Below, piece after piece: positions 46,001 to 58,815 of a DNA stretch of 64,000 bases. The notes under the pieces are model-generated. The model made no database searches, was not told the origin of the DNA, and saw only the letters and a list, made by a program, of their open reading frames with translations. Each line of letters opens with the position of its first letter. Position 1 is the first letter of the stretch. Both the position numbers and the translations under genes were made by a program. The stretch lies in assembly GCF_005239225.2 (NCBI RefSeq), contig NC_133289.1, positions 3,727,501 to 3,791,500 on the forward strand, read 5' to 3'. The stretch is from Populus alba. Taxonomy: Eukaryota; Streptophyta; Magnoliopsida; Malpighiales; Salicaceae.

Positions 46001-49000
46001 AGCTAATGCAAACTACATTTTCTATTATCCTACCCAATAACAGGATTTCTGGGAATTCATCCACGTGCACAGCACCCATCCCGACTCCTTCATAAATATG
46101 CCACTCATAACATTCTGGATTTTACTATTCTCAATGACAATATTTCAATAGTGAGATAATAAAATAATGACTTGAGAAAGATAAATAATGCTTGATTCAG
46201 TACATACAGTGGCTTTTATGGGATCCCACAAAAAGTATGTTGTAAAGAATGATGGTTCATTTCCTTCAGTAACTTTATACAGTGGTACATATGGAGACAA
46301 ACCATCCAGAGATACAGCCATCTCAATGTATTTCTGCAAAGGAACATCCACTGTAAGTAACATTGACAGGGAAAATCTGACAAAAGCAGAACACTTTAAG
46401 CACTACCTGGCCAATATCAAAAACAATTTGCTTTTCTTTGGGATCTACAGACTGGCCAACCCAAACAAACACTTCTGCATGTGTATCAAGTATCAAGATA
46501 TCCTCAGTCAACAAGTCATCTTGAGAGAAGTTGTAAATTTCCTCAACCTGCCCAATTGAACATAAGAAGCCACTAAGAAGCTGTATAGCAAGAATTTTCA
46601 ACCGCACTTAAAATATATAACTCACCTGAAATTTCCCTGGCAATCCACATAGTAGCAAAAATGGTCATAAAAAAGCCCAGTTAGAATTTATTTCAGCTAC
46701 TTAAAAATCTCAGATGACAGTTTCGATCAGATTTATTTCAAAAGAAAATAAATGAAAATTTCAGAGTATCAGCCAAGGTTCAAAATTAGAAATGTCACCT
46801 TTATTTAAGGAGAATGCGAACAAGTGAGGATCTCTGACAGTTTCTGGAGAAGCTTTTTTGCTGGTGTAACTTTGTTTGCCTCCGAGGGCAAACCAGAAAG
46901 ATGAGCTTTCAGTTCCTTCTTTAGCATGTTTCAAAGCCACTCCTGGCTGAATTAGTGAGGCAAGTGATAGTAAGATGAAGATCAAATAAAAGAAAAAAAA
47001 TGGAATTTTATTCGTGTTGCATGACCTTTAATAGGAGAAACTACAGGATACACGTGGCAATTGAAATGCGATTTTAACTAAATGTGCAGCTGCTCTATTT
47101 TTGTGTGTAAGTGCGTGCATATGTATTTAATAGGTCCCAAGGTAAATTTTAATATTAACTAATTGCTTAGTGAAATCCAAATATCAAGAATTCAATAAAA
47201 AATTGGAGAATATCTGATATTACAGATTTAAAAATATCACTACTTCCTTTGATGCGTGCAATAAAATGAAAAGCAACATGGCTAAATTTGAAATATCAGG
47301 TATCATTTTTATATCACGTTCCTGTTTTATAGGTACTTTTGTAATTAAGTGTTTAAAACAAGCCAATGATACTCTTTCCAATAGGAAAACATGTTTTAAC
47401 AAAATCAGAAAGGTTACATTTACAGTAAGGATGGTACCTTCAAAAATTCAGCAATTTTTGCAGCTAACTGCTGCTGCTCAAAGGTGCTTTGATTCCCATG
47501 CCAGGTGAAAATTGACGAGCCAGATTGCAGAAGGAAGCACTCTGCAGGGTTCAATGACGTTGCCACCTGAAAGAGAATAATTTGATGGGGTATACATAAC
47601 TGTTAGTGCTACTCTTTTTCTTTCACCAGTGATTGATGCAATGAGGTAATAAGATTATACTCAAAAAGCTTTTGAAGGAATGTGAAGATGGATCTTTCCT
47701 ATTCACTTTTAAAGAAAAACTGGAGAAATTTTGAATTGTTCAGATGGGAAAAAAGGTGATCGTTTCTAAAACTGTAACAGACTATTGACCATAGTGAATA
47801 GAAGAATTGTGGTCTCCAAATTACTAAATATCTTCTTAGTAAACTTCAAGATAAACAAAATCTATCAACAGAAAAGAAAAGCTCAATGATCAGACCACAT
47901 ACTGCTTCAACTTGCACTGCCTTATTGTTATGAACTGAAGTTCCAGATATCCGAAAGAGTGCAACAGAATCTGCAGTGTAGGTTTCATCTGATCCTTTCT
48001 CGGCTAGAGAATTCTTGTAACCAGAGCTCTGACCACCCTGAAGAGGAATCAAAGCATATTTGTTTACAGCTAACCAAACTAAAAAAATCATCATTACAAT
48101 AATAATTGAGACTTAAATTGTAACACAGGAATTGTAAAAGATTTAAAATGCGCACCTTGAGGATCACCAAAGGCTGAAAAAGTGCTACAAACTGTGGAGG
48201 CTCCTTACCTTGAAAAATACGACCCTGCAAGAAGCAACTATTATATGCAAGTCATAGGAGCAATATCCACAATTTAACTTCAGATTATATCGTACCTGTA
48301 CAGGTCTGCCCTTTAATGAGTTGGACATTGTATTAGCCAGCCGAGCAGCCATCTTCTGGTCCTCCTGGATTGGGCAACCACAGAACTCGATATTAAACTA
48401 ACCAAATGAAGTCCCACTGATATAAGGCGATACAATCAACAGATAAATTTATAGGCATTTCTTCTGTGCAGCAATCATGACATGGCAAAGTGACATTGAC
48501 AACTACCATGGTTTAAGTGATTAAGAAAAGATTTGAGTGAAATAGTGAACAAACAAAGTCAAAATGCAGTACATCATGCAGGAGTTGGTATTTTTGCATT
48601 TGTTTCACATTCATAGCAGAACAATGTGTGTGTGATGCCAAAGGAGTGGAAAAATGTATAATGTATCTGTTTTTACATGCACACGAACCCTCCACAACCG
48701 TTTATGTTATTTACTTGGAGACATCTCCATCACTACCCATACTTCTTTCAATTATCTTAACCCAACTTCAACAATATAAATTACCTCTATGCTATCGTTT
48801 CCAAACCAACAGCAGAGAAGGTAATCTTCTTTCCTATCACCAGAGTGATAGGTATAGAGTATGATGTAGCAATCTCCACTATAAAATTTACCAATATCCT
48901 CCTTTGGCAATGGAGTCTTTGCACTGCCGTTGATGCACCATACCTGCAAACCAAACAGAATTCAATGTTCCAAGAATTATTGATTTTAACAATCCTAAGA

Positions 49001-52000
49001 TTCGAAAATTCTCAAAACACATTGAAGGGACCCAAACTAAACCTCCATCTTTCCACCTCCTTCAAGCAAAGGTGGTACTTCCTCGTTTACAGGAGCGCTT
49101 TTTGTCATACCCTTGAGACCAACACCTTGTTGCTTCAGCAAAGCTACCATTACACAGTATACCAAATTTAATAATGTTACTGAAAAATATGTTGCTTAAT
49201 TCAACTCTCAGCATGTGATCATTACCTGCTACTTTCCCTCTTCCCTCTTCAGAACCAGGAGCTGCAGATCCAGCAGGCCAAGAATCAAAGTTTGACTTGA
49301 ATGAATGTGTCTCATAACCTTGAATCAGTCTGGTTATGCGAGTAGCTTTCGGCCTGTTTTGGCTCACCACAAACTCCTGCAAAAATAGTTTGGAAATGAG
49401 ATCCCATATTTTGTGTAGAGAAGAAATGCAAAGCAGCCTTGGAGATGGGATTTCATATCCTTGTTTTGATGAAGAAATATATGCATGTCTCTACCTCAGC
49501 AGCCTGACTAGCAGCTTTTCTCTCCTCCACTTGTGTTACACGGCCAACCCAAAGAAATACCTCAGAACCACAGTCAAGGAGATAACATTTATTGTTTTCT
49601 AACAGTCCTTTGGACAGCTCGCCATCTAACATCTTCACCTCACCATCAGCAATGCTACATGAATCAATGATTACAAATTAGCATTGAGTAGCTTTTGTCG
49701 ATAAGTGAGAGAGATCATAAAAACATTGGAAGCAGATTAAATGTGCCCATGTTTCTTCCAAAATAAATTAACTCTTTGAAGATAATAACAATGAATGTGC
49801 AAGGTTAAACTGAATTTTGATGAGGTCATGGAATTAATAGCAACCAGATGAGTCTTTTACAGCACAATTCCCTCCACAAGAGAAACACTGAAGTTCTAGT
49901 AGAATAATTTGTTTCAATAAAATTCTACCCCTACCATCTAGACCAAGATAATAAATGAAGGCACAATAAGAGATGCTTATATGGAGCTAGATTACAACGA
50001 TGAAAAATTTATTGTATGAGGGCTGCATACCTCCATTCTTCAATGATAACACTGAACATGACATCATGGAACTATACACTACACAATGGTATGCCAACCA
50101 TTAGGCCACAGATTCCAGAAATCCCAGAAAAATAGATAGCATATTAAAATTAATTGGATGCCAACAAGTACATACCAATAATTGATACGCGGATGCCAAG
50201 GAGCGTGTGTAAAGAAGTTAACACTGTTATTTTGAGCTCATATGCAGATTCACTAAGTGTCATATTTCAGCTTATTAGTGAGTTCTGTAGTTTTGAATGT
50301 GAATGCAAAGGGCAACATAAACATGACAGCTAAAAGTACTTGTTTTCTTCATAAAATGATGAGTAGCAGAAGTAAACATTTCCATGTATAGGCAATAAAC
50401 ATTAAAAAAAAAGGGAAAAATCACAACTCTACATTAATTTTCAAATCTTGTAATTCTACTAGGATACACAACCAAAATCATATAAGATCATAATACCTGT
50501 AAAGCTTGGCTGGAGTTGTCTCTGGGATGATGTCATCTTCACTGGCAACCTTTTTGCCAATTGGAGCAAAACCACCAAACAGGACCCAGAATTCACCAGA
50601 ATCTGACTCAGTGTCTAACTTCCCGTCATCTAGCATCACAAAAGCAATTATGTAGAAATAAGTAGCAGGCAAATAAATATTAACACGAATTGCACAAAAC
50701 AAATAAAACATGGCTAGATAAAGTATGCCTGTTGAAAAGTATAAGGACTGGAAAGGTGGAATGTGATATGAAATTGTAAATCCAGGTTACTTACCAACAA
50801 TTGCAACATCACATGTTCCATCATGATACTTTTCTTTCAAAAACTGAATCACTTCTAAAGCCTTGGCTCTTTCTTGGATATTAGAGTTTGCACCATTGAA
50901 TTGATAGACCTTGTTCTCAGTATCCAAGATAAACACGTCATCATGATTTAATGATGACCGGGCAAAAGGAACCTGCACAAGCAAAACCCAGAATCATATG
51001 ATCCTGCCTCGTGGCAGATCCACATTTGAGAAGATTTTATTGTGGGTTCGTGAACTTCACGTTACAAGATCTGACATGGTTATACCTGCTTCATTCTGAC
51101 AACACGTTTCCCTCTACATACATACAATCGTGTTTCAAATGCTTCCTCCTCAACTTTTTTAAACCCAGTTGCAACACCCCCCTCTAATGGTATAATACAG
51201 GGTTTGAAGTATGCCAAAAATTTGTCAGATTCATGTCCTTGAAGTTCCCTGTGCTGAACCGCACGCCCTCCAAGAACTGCATCCAGTTCAATGGTTTTGA
51301 TAGCTGCTGTTCCAGCTTCATCCTGTAACAATGTTATGACATTATGTGAGTATAATTTCAATTCTTAAATCGTATGTGAAGACAAGATAATAGCAAAACC
51401 AGGTCCTTAAAGAGGAAGTTTGGAAAGTCAGAAACACACCTGACTTGTATCTTTTCCAATCCAGAAGTGGATATCGTACAGATAAGCACCTCCTTTGCCA
51501 GGGGTTGTCTACCAAAAAAGGAGGGGACAAGCAAGCATTAGATGAAGTGAAGAAACAAAAGGAATTCACTTCTTAGCAAAATAAGTTAAAATAATCCAAA
51601 TAAATTAACATGCTCTCTTCAAGCAAGATATCTACAAGACTCCATCAATTAATGCAGATATTTTGGTTCAGAAACTAAAAGAAATAAATAGATAAAAAAA
51701 ATATTAAACCCGCAACACCAACAAAAATTTTGTTCACCGTACGTTTGAGGACAAATTAAGGAAAAATAGAAGACAGAGACAAGAATTAAAAAAGAGTGTG
51801 AGAAAGAGGGAGTACCTGCAAAACAATGTAAGAATCCCCCATGTAGAATTTTCCATGATCAGATTTTGGCAGTGGAACTGGCTGAAAATTCTCGATACGC
51901 CAAATTTCAGTCCCTCTATAAAATGTGTCAAGTGTAACAGGGAGGAGAATGTTTAACCTTTAACAAGTTTCACCAAGAAAAGTCACGTGCTCACAACTCC

Positions 52001-52133
52001 ATTCAACAAGATAAAAGTCATAGCACATGCATGATACAAATTTTCATGTATGAAGTTGCTTTTTCTGTATAGGATACGGTCTCTGGCCCACTCCCTGAAA
52101 CGCAGGATCCAAAGCTTTTGTAGAGCTAGACAT
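43056..52133 (-). CDS. VLN2: Villin, actin-filament bundling protein (VLN2/VLN3 type), 23 coding exons
   Basis: Exons: 52078-52133, 51816-51915, 51440-51508, 51086-51322, 50795-50972, 50497-50629, 49495-49654, 49226-49376, 49043-49143, 48785-48943, 48296-48364, 48156-48224, 47903-48037, 47438-47566, 46799-46946, 46626-46636, 46407-46547, 46208-46333, 45237-45302, 44592-44693, 43680-43920, 43254-43489 and 43056-43169; total 2931 nt, 976 aa. It is a cytosolic protein that binds, bundles and, depending on calcium, severs actin filaments. Six gelsolin repeats fill about residues 20-735 ([83 protein letters not shown]). A linker of about 747-905 with a repeated segment follows, then the C-terminal headpiece ([31 protein letters not shown], ending KKKFDLF). 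The length equals what I recall for Arabidopsis VLN2. Whether it is the VLN2 or VLN3 ortholog is judged from neighbours, so the symbol is less certain than the family. Confidence 0.94.
46626..46636 (-). other. 11-nt micro-exon of the villin gene
   Basis: GGAAATTTCAG lies between a GATTGCCAG acceptor and a GTGAGTTA donor. Joined to the final G of the previous exon it encodes G-K-F-Q, giving [13 protein letters not shown], the sequence conserved in plant villins. Leaving it out shifts the frame, so it must be included for full-length protein. Confidence 0.92.
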
Positions 52134-52136
52134 TGC

Positions 52137-54615
52137 CTAAAATCCTTCTTGTAATTGCTTTTTACGGGAAAAAATGTGAGTAGATGATGTTTGAAACCCA
52201 GCTATTAGCTATTTGAAAATTGCACAAGAGCCTGCTGCAAGATTAAAAGATCAATAATTGGGAAAAATTACATACGCTGCAAATTTTTTGCACCATTCAC
52301 AAACAAAGAAGATAATTTTACTGCAGCATCCAGAACAAATCAATCAGGGGAATTGCTAGACTATCAAATTTCATGGTCAATAACTAAGAACTGCTCCGAC
52401 AAATAGAAACTATTTTAGTACTTGGACTCTAAATGATCAGAATTCCCTCTGAATACTTTCAAACGATCTTAAATGAAAATTACCCCACACCATACGAACA
52501 GGGTATATTTATCTGTTCATCATCATCATTTTTATTTATTTATTTTGCTTTGGGAAGGGGTTCGCTAAAGAGGTGCAGAAAGTTTCTCAATTGCATGTCT
52601 TTGCTCACACCACAGTGATTAGCCACTTCAGGGGCTCCGGAGCATTCATGGAGGCAGGTTGAAATGCACTGGAAAGCTGCAGTATATCACTAAATGGGTA
52701 TCCTGTTCTATCTTATTTTATTTATTTTTGTGGTGAAGGGGGGCAGATTAGAAGAATCCTACAAGTTTCCAGAGGTATCAAACAAGCATTGATGACATTC
52801 AAAAAGCTAAAAATGTATCTGTGCTATAGATATTATAAGAATAAGAACACAGCACTTTCCAAAACCATCTAACTATAGTTTTTGTGTACTGCTGGATATC
52901 TTGTTAGCACTTCTGATTTAATAACTTTTGTGTTAGACGTGATCACACTAATCTTCTCCTCTTTTCTTTAACATTTAGCTTGCACAGCAAGGCTCAGCAT
53001 TCATCCAATTCTATCCACATATCTGGAAGTTTGTCCATTAATATAATGTCCTCAGCAATGGGCACAACAATCATTAGATTTCCCCTCTTATTTTTTTTCT
53101 AGAATCATCAACTTATAGGCTCCTCGTCAGGTTGTATGGTTTGCTTTCCCAGTTTCCATTTCATATTATCCATCATCCATTTATGAAAGATGACAGACCG
53201 TTTTGAAATACTTGAGTAATTGACAATAACTCTCATCTTATTGGCGCGTCCTGCAGGTGCAGGATCCCCACATACCTTGGTTCGAAGCATAATACCTTTC
53301 CTTCATGTAGCAAGAAAATGTTAGTATTAGGAATTAAATGAATAGAAACCCCATTATATAATCCTTGAAAATCCTTAGATTCCATACCCTCAACATCCAG
53401 AGCTACATTTCCCACTGCCCTTCACACACGATAGTCATCTACCCACTTTAAATTACCAGATATGATATGAGAAACCATGTGGCTATTATCCTAGCATCAC
53501 GTATTATTCATAATCTCAGACCAGGAATTGTAATTCTTCTTCTAAGAAATCTGCAAATGCTGGTCCAGAATTGGTCAATATTCACAATGCATGAACTGTG
53601 AGAAGCTATTGATAAATTCAAACTTCCCAACCAGGCTCATTGCATGTTACACCCAAAATATGGAACGACTACTTTTGTACAAGGACCATGACCATCAATT
53701 CAACTTGTCTATAACCTTTTTCTCCAAGTGCAATCTCTACTTGAAAGCGAAAGCATCAAAAAAATGTCAGCACAAGTTCTGGGGGATCCTCAATCAGCCT
53801 TTTGGTAACAGCAATAATCACAGTTCTCTTATACACGCTTTCATCCGTTTTCAGATAGCTCAGTAACTGACCGATTCTTAAAACTAGATATAGAGCATGT
53901 TCATACTATCCACTAACAACCTACCATGTTCCCTAGTTGTTTTGATTCTTAAGCAACCGCTATCAGAGATATTCACATAGAATCACAACAAAAACTTTAA
54001 GACCCTCGATCAGCAACTATCTCCAAAAGATGACACCCCTACCAGTCTTAGCAATCATTCCACCATCCAATATAAGATAACCAAATGCCTGCAGTTTGAA
54101 TCGCCGTACTATAAAGCACAAACCTTATCAATCAATGATCTAGTCGTTTTCTATCAAAAGCAAACATCATTTGATAACAAACCCGGGATTTTTCTCAATC
54201 AACCATCGATTATCCATTGACCAATATATTTCATTAAGATCATCATGATGCTCTCAAGTTAATCAAAACATTTCTAAATGAAAAAAATATTTATACAAAC
54301 ATGATCATCATCAACTATTAAGCATCGAAAAAAATCAAATCAATACAAGGAAACAAAATTGAAAGATCATCAAACAAAAAAACAAAAGAACAACAAACAG
54401 ACAAAACAAGAAAAAATCCAACTTCCAATCAGATCAAAGCTGAGATCATCAACAGAAACGAAACTCACCAATATTTGAACAAGATCACGAAAACCCAGAT
54501 CATAAAACATAAAATAAAATGCGAAATCAAAAGGGATCTAACAGAATTCCATAATTTTTTTAAAAAAAAAAAACAATCAGAGTCCATCTTTCTGTCAAAG
54601 AATATACGTACGTAC
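52137..54615 (-). other. Probable 2.5-kb intron in the villin 5' untranslated region
   Basis: Just upstream of the villin ATG the minus strand reads GATTTTAG then GCA-ATG, a good acceptor. At 54616 it reads TTTGCGG followed by GTACGTACG, a good donor. The first non-coding exon would then span about 54616-54760, starting near the CTCTCTCT-rich leader. Open frames inside (for example minus 53108-53290 and 53233-53415) show no known motif and are taken as chance. Transcript data would be needed to prove it. Confidence 0.6.
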
Positions 54616-54695
54616 CCGCAAATTTCTGCGTCAAAAAGATGAGCATGCGCAAACACAGAGATTGTTAGAGAGAGAGAGAATGAGAGCTAGAAATA

Positions 54696-54707
54696 GGGGG
54701 GGGGGGG
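54696..54707. repeat. Poly-G run (12 G) in the villin leader region
   Basis: Twelve consecutive G on the + strand, C on the villin strand, within the predicted first non-coding exon and next to a CT-rich stretch. Confidence 0.9.
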
Positions 54708-54977
54708 AGCTGGCAATAAAGAGAGATATACTGTGAAAAGGGAGAAATGAAAAAGAGAAGTGAATTATTGCTATTTGTGGGGGTTTGGTTTCTTCCCCCC
54801 TGCCTGTCTTATAACTTTATTTTATTACTATTTTTTTTTCAGACATTTATAAAGTTTCTTCAGATAAATTGAAAGAAAGAAAGGGAAAAAAAAATACGAG
54901 TTTAAAAAAGAATTTACTATGAAAGCTGCTTTTTTTTTTCCTTTTGTTGCAGAGAAGAGAGAGATGGCACTGGAGAT

Positions 54978-54990
54978 GGGGGGGGGGGGG
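54978..54990. repeat. Poly-G run (13 G) upstream of villin
   Basis: Thirteen consecutive G on the + strand, 270 bp upstream of the first run on the villin strand, in the presumed promoter. Confidence 0.9.
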
Positions 54991-55499
54991 AGTGATAGAA
55001 TTTAGAAGGCTAAAAAAAATCCGCGAAGGACGATGGCACCAGCCATGTTGGCTCGTTTTCTCCTTTTCTGATTGCTTAGTTGGAATTTGTTTTTGTTTTG
55101 TGTTTTTTTTTAAGACTTTCTTGATATATTTTTTTTCTTTAACTTGTCAGCAAAACAAGGCTTTTGCTTTTTAGATTTTTGAGCGATGTTAATTTATTAA
55201 ATATAATTTGGAAATCTTTTTCTTGAAAACTTTTTGCGAGGATTTGTGAAAAAAATTAGTAATGGTTTATTTAAGATTTTTTTTTAAAATAGTAAGGTTA
55301 TATTTGATTAATATCTCCATGTTTACTTAGAAAAATAAAAACAAAAATATCAAATAAATTATGTATTTAAAATAGTTTTATATTAAGTTTTTATTTTATT
55401 AAAATATAATATATAGTGATATATCTCTTTAATCTCCATAATTTATATCTATTTTATTAAACAATACCTAATATCATTTAACATCAGGAGCGTTTGTAA

Positions 55500-55680
55500 A
55501 CACAATTAAATTGGTGTTTTTTTAAAAGACAATTGTTAAAAATTAATTTTTTATATATATATTTTAGATCATTTTTAATGCATTGATCTCATAAATAATT
55601 TTTAATAAATAAAAAATATATTATTTTAATATATTTTAACATAAAAAAATATTTTTAAAAATAATTATAAACAGACATTA
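55500..55680 (-). repeat. Dispersed AT-rich repeat, reverse copy
   Basis: Carries the reverse form of the family: AAATATATTATTTTAATATA, preceded by ATAAATAATTTTTAATAAAT and followed by AAAATAATTATAAACAGACA. Ends are approximate. Confidence 0.5.
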
Positions 55681-56847
55681 TAACTTGTCATGTATTGTAT
55701 TTTTCTCTTTTAAAAAATAAATATCAAGGGTTATTTAATTAAAATCTTTCATGAATCCATGATTTTAAAATCACAGATATTTCGATGAGGTCACTCATTT
55801 AATGCATGAGATATTTTGAATAGTGTTTAATAGGTTTTTTTAAGGGTTTAAAATTAGCATTGTTTTTTAAAGGAAAAAAAAAAACTTTTCTCATCTTGGC
55901 AGTTACCGTTAGCTCAAAAAAAATTACTCAAATTTTATTTTATTTCATTGGAAAATGAAAAAAAAGAATTGATAATAAATTTTTTTTTTTAAGGATGTGG
56001 ATTAATTAGTTTTTATCTTCTTGGAGATTAGATTCTTATAATAATTTTCTCTCCTTTTATTAGGTTTGATTTATTGAAAACATAATTTTTTTTTAAAAAA
56101 ATGAATGAATATTTAGTAATTGGTATAGTTTTTTTTTTCAAAAAAATATATTCGTGCCAACTTGTACAAACGTCATGATAAATCTAGAATATTTCATTGT
56201 CACTTAGATTGGTGGATAAGTTTTTATTTTTAATTAAATGAGAAAAATAGTTGGTTTTTGACCTGAAATGGAAAAAACAATTGGATCAAGAAAAGGATTA
56301 GTGAGCACTGCCAAAAATGGAAAGATGCTAATAATTTGATATGCATTTCGCGCGGGTTGAATATATTTTTTTTATAATATAATAGCATTTTTTATATAAA
56401 AAAAAATCTTATTTGTAAATTAAAAAATTTAAACATGAATTAATTGAATAAATCAAGAATTATTTATGCGACAAAAAATATATTATGAAACTTAATTTTT
56501 AACTAACTGAAGTTAACGAGCTAAACCAATAACTTATGCAATGGACCCAATTGGGTCAGTAATTTTTTTTATTTAACTTTTTACCAAAATAAACACTTGG
56601 AAAATTGAAAACTGACCCAATATCAGGATATTTATTTAAGATCATGATAAATTAAAAAAATAATTAAACCACAACAAATTACATTGTCCAATTAATAATT
56701 AACAAAATATTAAACAATAAAATTGAAAAAAAATAAGTAGTAAAAAACAATAAAGATCAAATTATTATGGATCAAATTGGTAATCATAATTTTTTTAAAA
56801 AAACCAAATTAAAAAATGCTTGAGTGTTTGGGTCTATTGGCGCATCA

Positions 56848-56873
56848 CGCCTAAGCCTCTAAAAGCTTAGGCG
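56848..56873. repeat. 9-bp perfect hairpin
   Basis: CGCCTAAGC (56848-56856) and GCTTAGGCG (56865-56873) are exact reverse complements around an 8-nt loop. They sit in a small GC-richer patch next to a long T run (about 56909-56925) and near a CGCGCGGGTTG word at 56350, features of degenerate plant transposon ends. Confidence 0.7.
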
Positions 56874-57992
56874 AGCATGCATAAAACAACCTCTATGCTT
56901 GGATCTTTTTTTTTTTTTTTTTTTTATAGGGTTGATTACTTATCATTTATTCCTTGAATATTTTTTAAAATAAAAACAGACGACACGTGATATGCCCTAT
57001 CTAAATTCTAATGATATTTGATCATTAGGAAGTCAGGACTAAGATGTTTCACCCTAAAAAACCTTTGTCAACAATGTTTTGACACAAAAAAGATTTAAAA
57101 ACACCCTAAACAACTTGAAAAACATATACATTGCTTGAAATAACCAAAAAAATCAAGGTACCATTCATAAATTATAAAAACAAAATTAGGGGGAAATGAT
57201 AAAATTAAAAGAAAAATCTTGTTTTGCTTTTTATATAAACAGTGAAGGAGGTGCAGTAGAATTATAAAGATAAATTTCTCATGGTTCAGGAGTTTTGTAG
57301 AATTCAGCCGATGAAAAAACACAATATATTTCTACAAGACTAGACTTTAAAGATTGAAACAGTTAAATGAGGAGAAGTAGTATAACCTACAAACAGTGCC
57401 AGTATTCAATTGTAAATGAATGGAACAAATTTCTCGTTGAGAAGATTTATACCTGGAATTTATGGCCACCGAGGCATCGGGATCGCAGTTAATACGATTC
57501 AAAAGCCTTGAGCACCGGCGAGGTGTAGTAAATAAGGAGTTGCTTGGGGTATTGATTGAAATTGTTTTTTAAAAGTATTTTTTATATTTTTAATTGAAAT
57601 TAAAAAAACCCATGAATTAATCGTGATACAGGTCATGTTCTTATACCCGGTGCTAATTAAAAAAAAGAGATAGATTAAGTTGGAGTATGTTTAATTTTAT
57701 ATTTGCAGGTCCAAAAACATCTCAACCTAATAGTTTAAGCTGTTATGTGAGGTTTTAGGATATGATTTATATTATTCTCTAACACACTCTCTCAAATGAA
57801 AGCTTTTTGAGCCTGAAACTTGCACATGCTCATTTTATCTTATGCTTAATTTTTATCAAATAAATAGGAATAGTGAGATTCAAACTTATAATTATTTAAT
57901 CATCAAAACTTTGATATCATATAAAAAAATTATTTCTAACCCAGTAATTTAGCCTGCTTACATGCAGCACAGTTTATAAAATTTCTACTCTA

Positions 57993-58103
57993 GGCAGTGA
58001 ATCTGATGGCATGGAAGAGAATTTACGAGGCCAAAAAACCATGAAATGGACTGATGAGATTTTAGGTGGCATTGATAAGGTGTTCAGTAGGTTCAAGCAA
58101 TGA
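57993..58103 (+). pseudogene. Orphan 3'-terminal exon-like remnant
   Basis: After a plausible acceptor (TCTACTCTAG) an open frame reads GSESDGMEENLRGQKTMKWT and continues DEILGGIDKVFSRFKQ to a TGA at 58101-58103. Amino-acid composition looks coding (charged, amphipathic) and base composition is less AT-rich than the surroundings. I see no partner exons upstream with confidence and do not recognise the protein. It may be a relic of a displaced gene, or chance. Confidence 0.3.
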
Positions 58104-58674
58104 TTGTTTAGGAATATATAATAATCATAAACAAACAACTGCCAAGTGGGTTTGGGTTGGCAGTTCAAGTAAATTGACCACAATTTTATTTTTATTTTTT
58201 AAAATTTATTTGCAGACAAAAATAGATTCTTAAAGCAATCCAGTTCTTAGCCCTCAGGGAGTATAGTCTCTCGTGAAAGTGACTTGATTCTTTTTATTCA
58301 AGCAAGAAGGAAACATGGTTAATTATTTCACCAAATAAGTAACCTCAACTTTATAAAATAATATATATTATATATTAACATCTTAAGCTTTGAAATTAAC
58401 ATAATTTTTTAATATATAATATCATGATTTGAATGGTCAAATAGATAAACTTATAAATAATATACGAGTTGTATAAATTTCAAATTTTAAAAGCATTCTA
58501 TATTAAAGAAATGCATTGATCAAGACATGGATCGTTTTTGAATTAAGAGTGAACATTTGAAATAATTGGCAAAAATATACCTCCAATAAGTAATGAGACT
58601 TCATTTGCTTGTTCGTTGAATCGCTAGAAGGCTTAAAAAAAGGGTTTTTGGTGAGTTCAATCTAAAAGTGAATT

Positions 58675-58815
58675 TCAATTTTTTTTTTAAAAAAGAAAAA
58701 AAATTTAAAATTTTTTTATATGTTTTCAAATCGTTTTAATATGTTAATATTAAAAATAATTTTTTAAAAATAAATAATTTTTTAAAAAAATAACTATTAT
58801 TATATTTTTAAATAT
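58675..58815 (-). repeat. Dispersed AT-rich repeat, reverse copy
   Basis: Contains TCGTTTTAATATGTTAATAT followed by TAAAAATAATTTTTTAAAAA, the reverse form of the family. Ends are approximate. Confidence 0.5.

Noticed and set aside
53108..53415. Two minus-strand frames of 60 aa in the predicted villin leader intron
   Set aside because: No recognisable motif, no splice partners, and they overlap each other in different frames.
54944..55174. 76-aa + frame upstream of villin
   Set aside because: Built on the poly-G run (encoding WGGGG) and T-rich sequence; no support.
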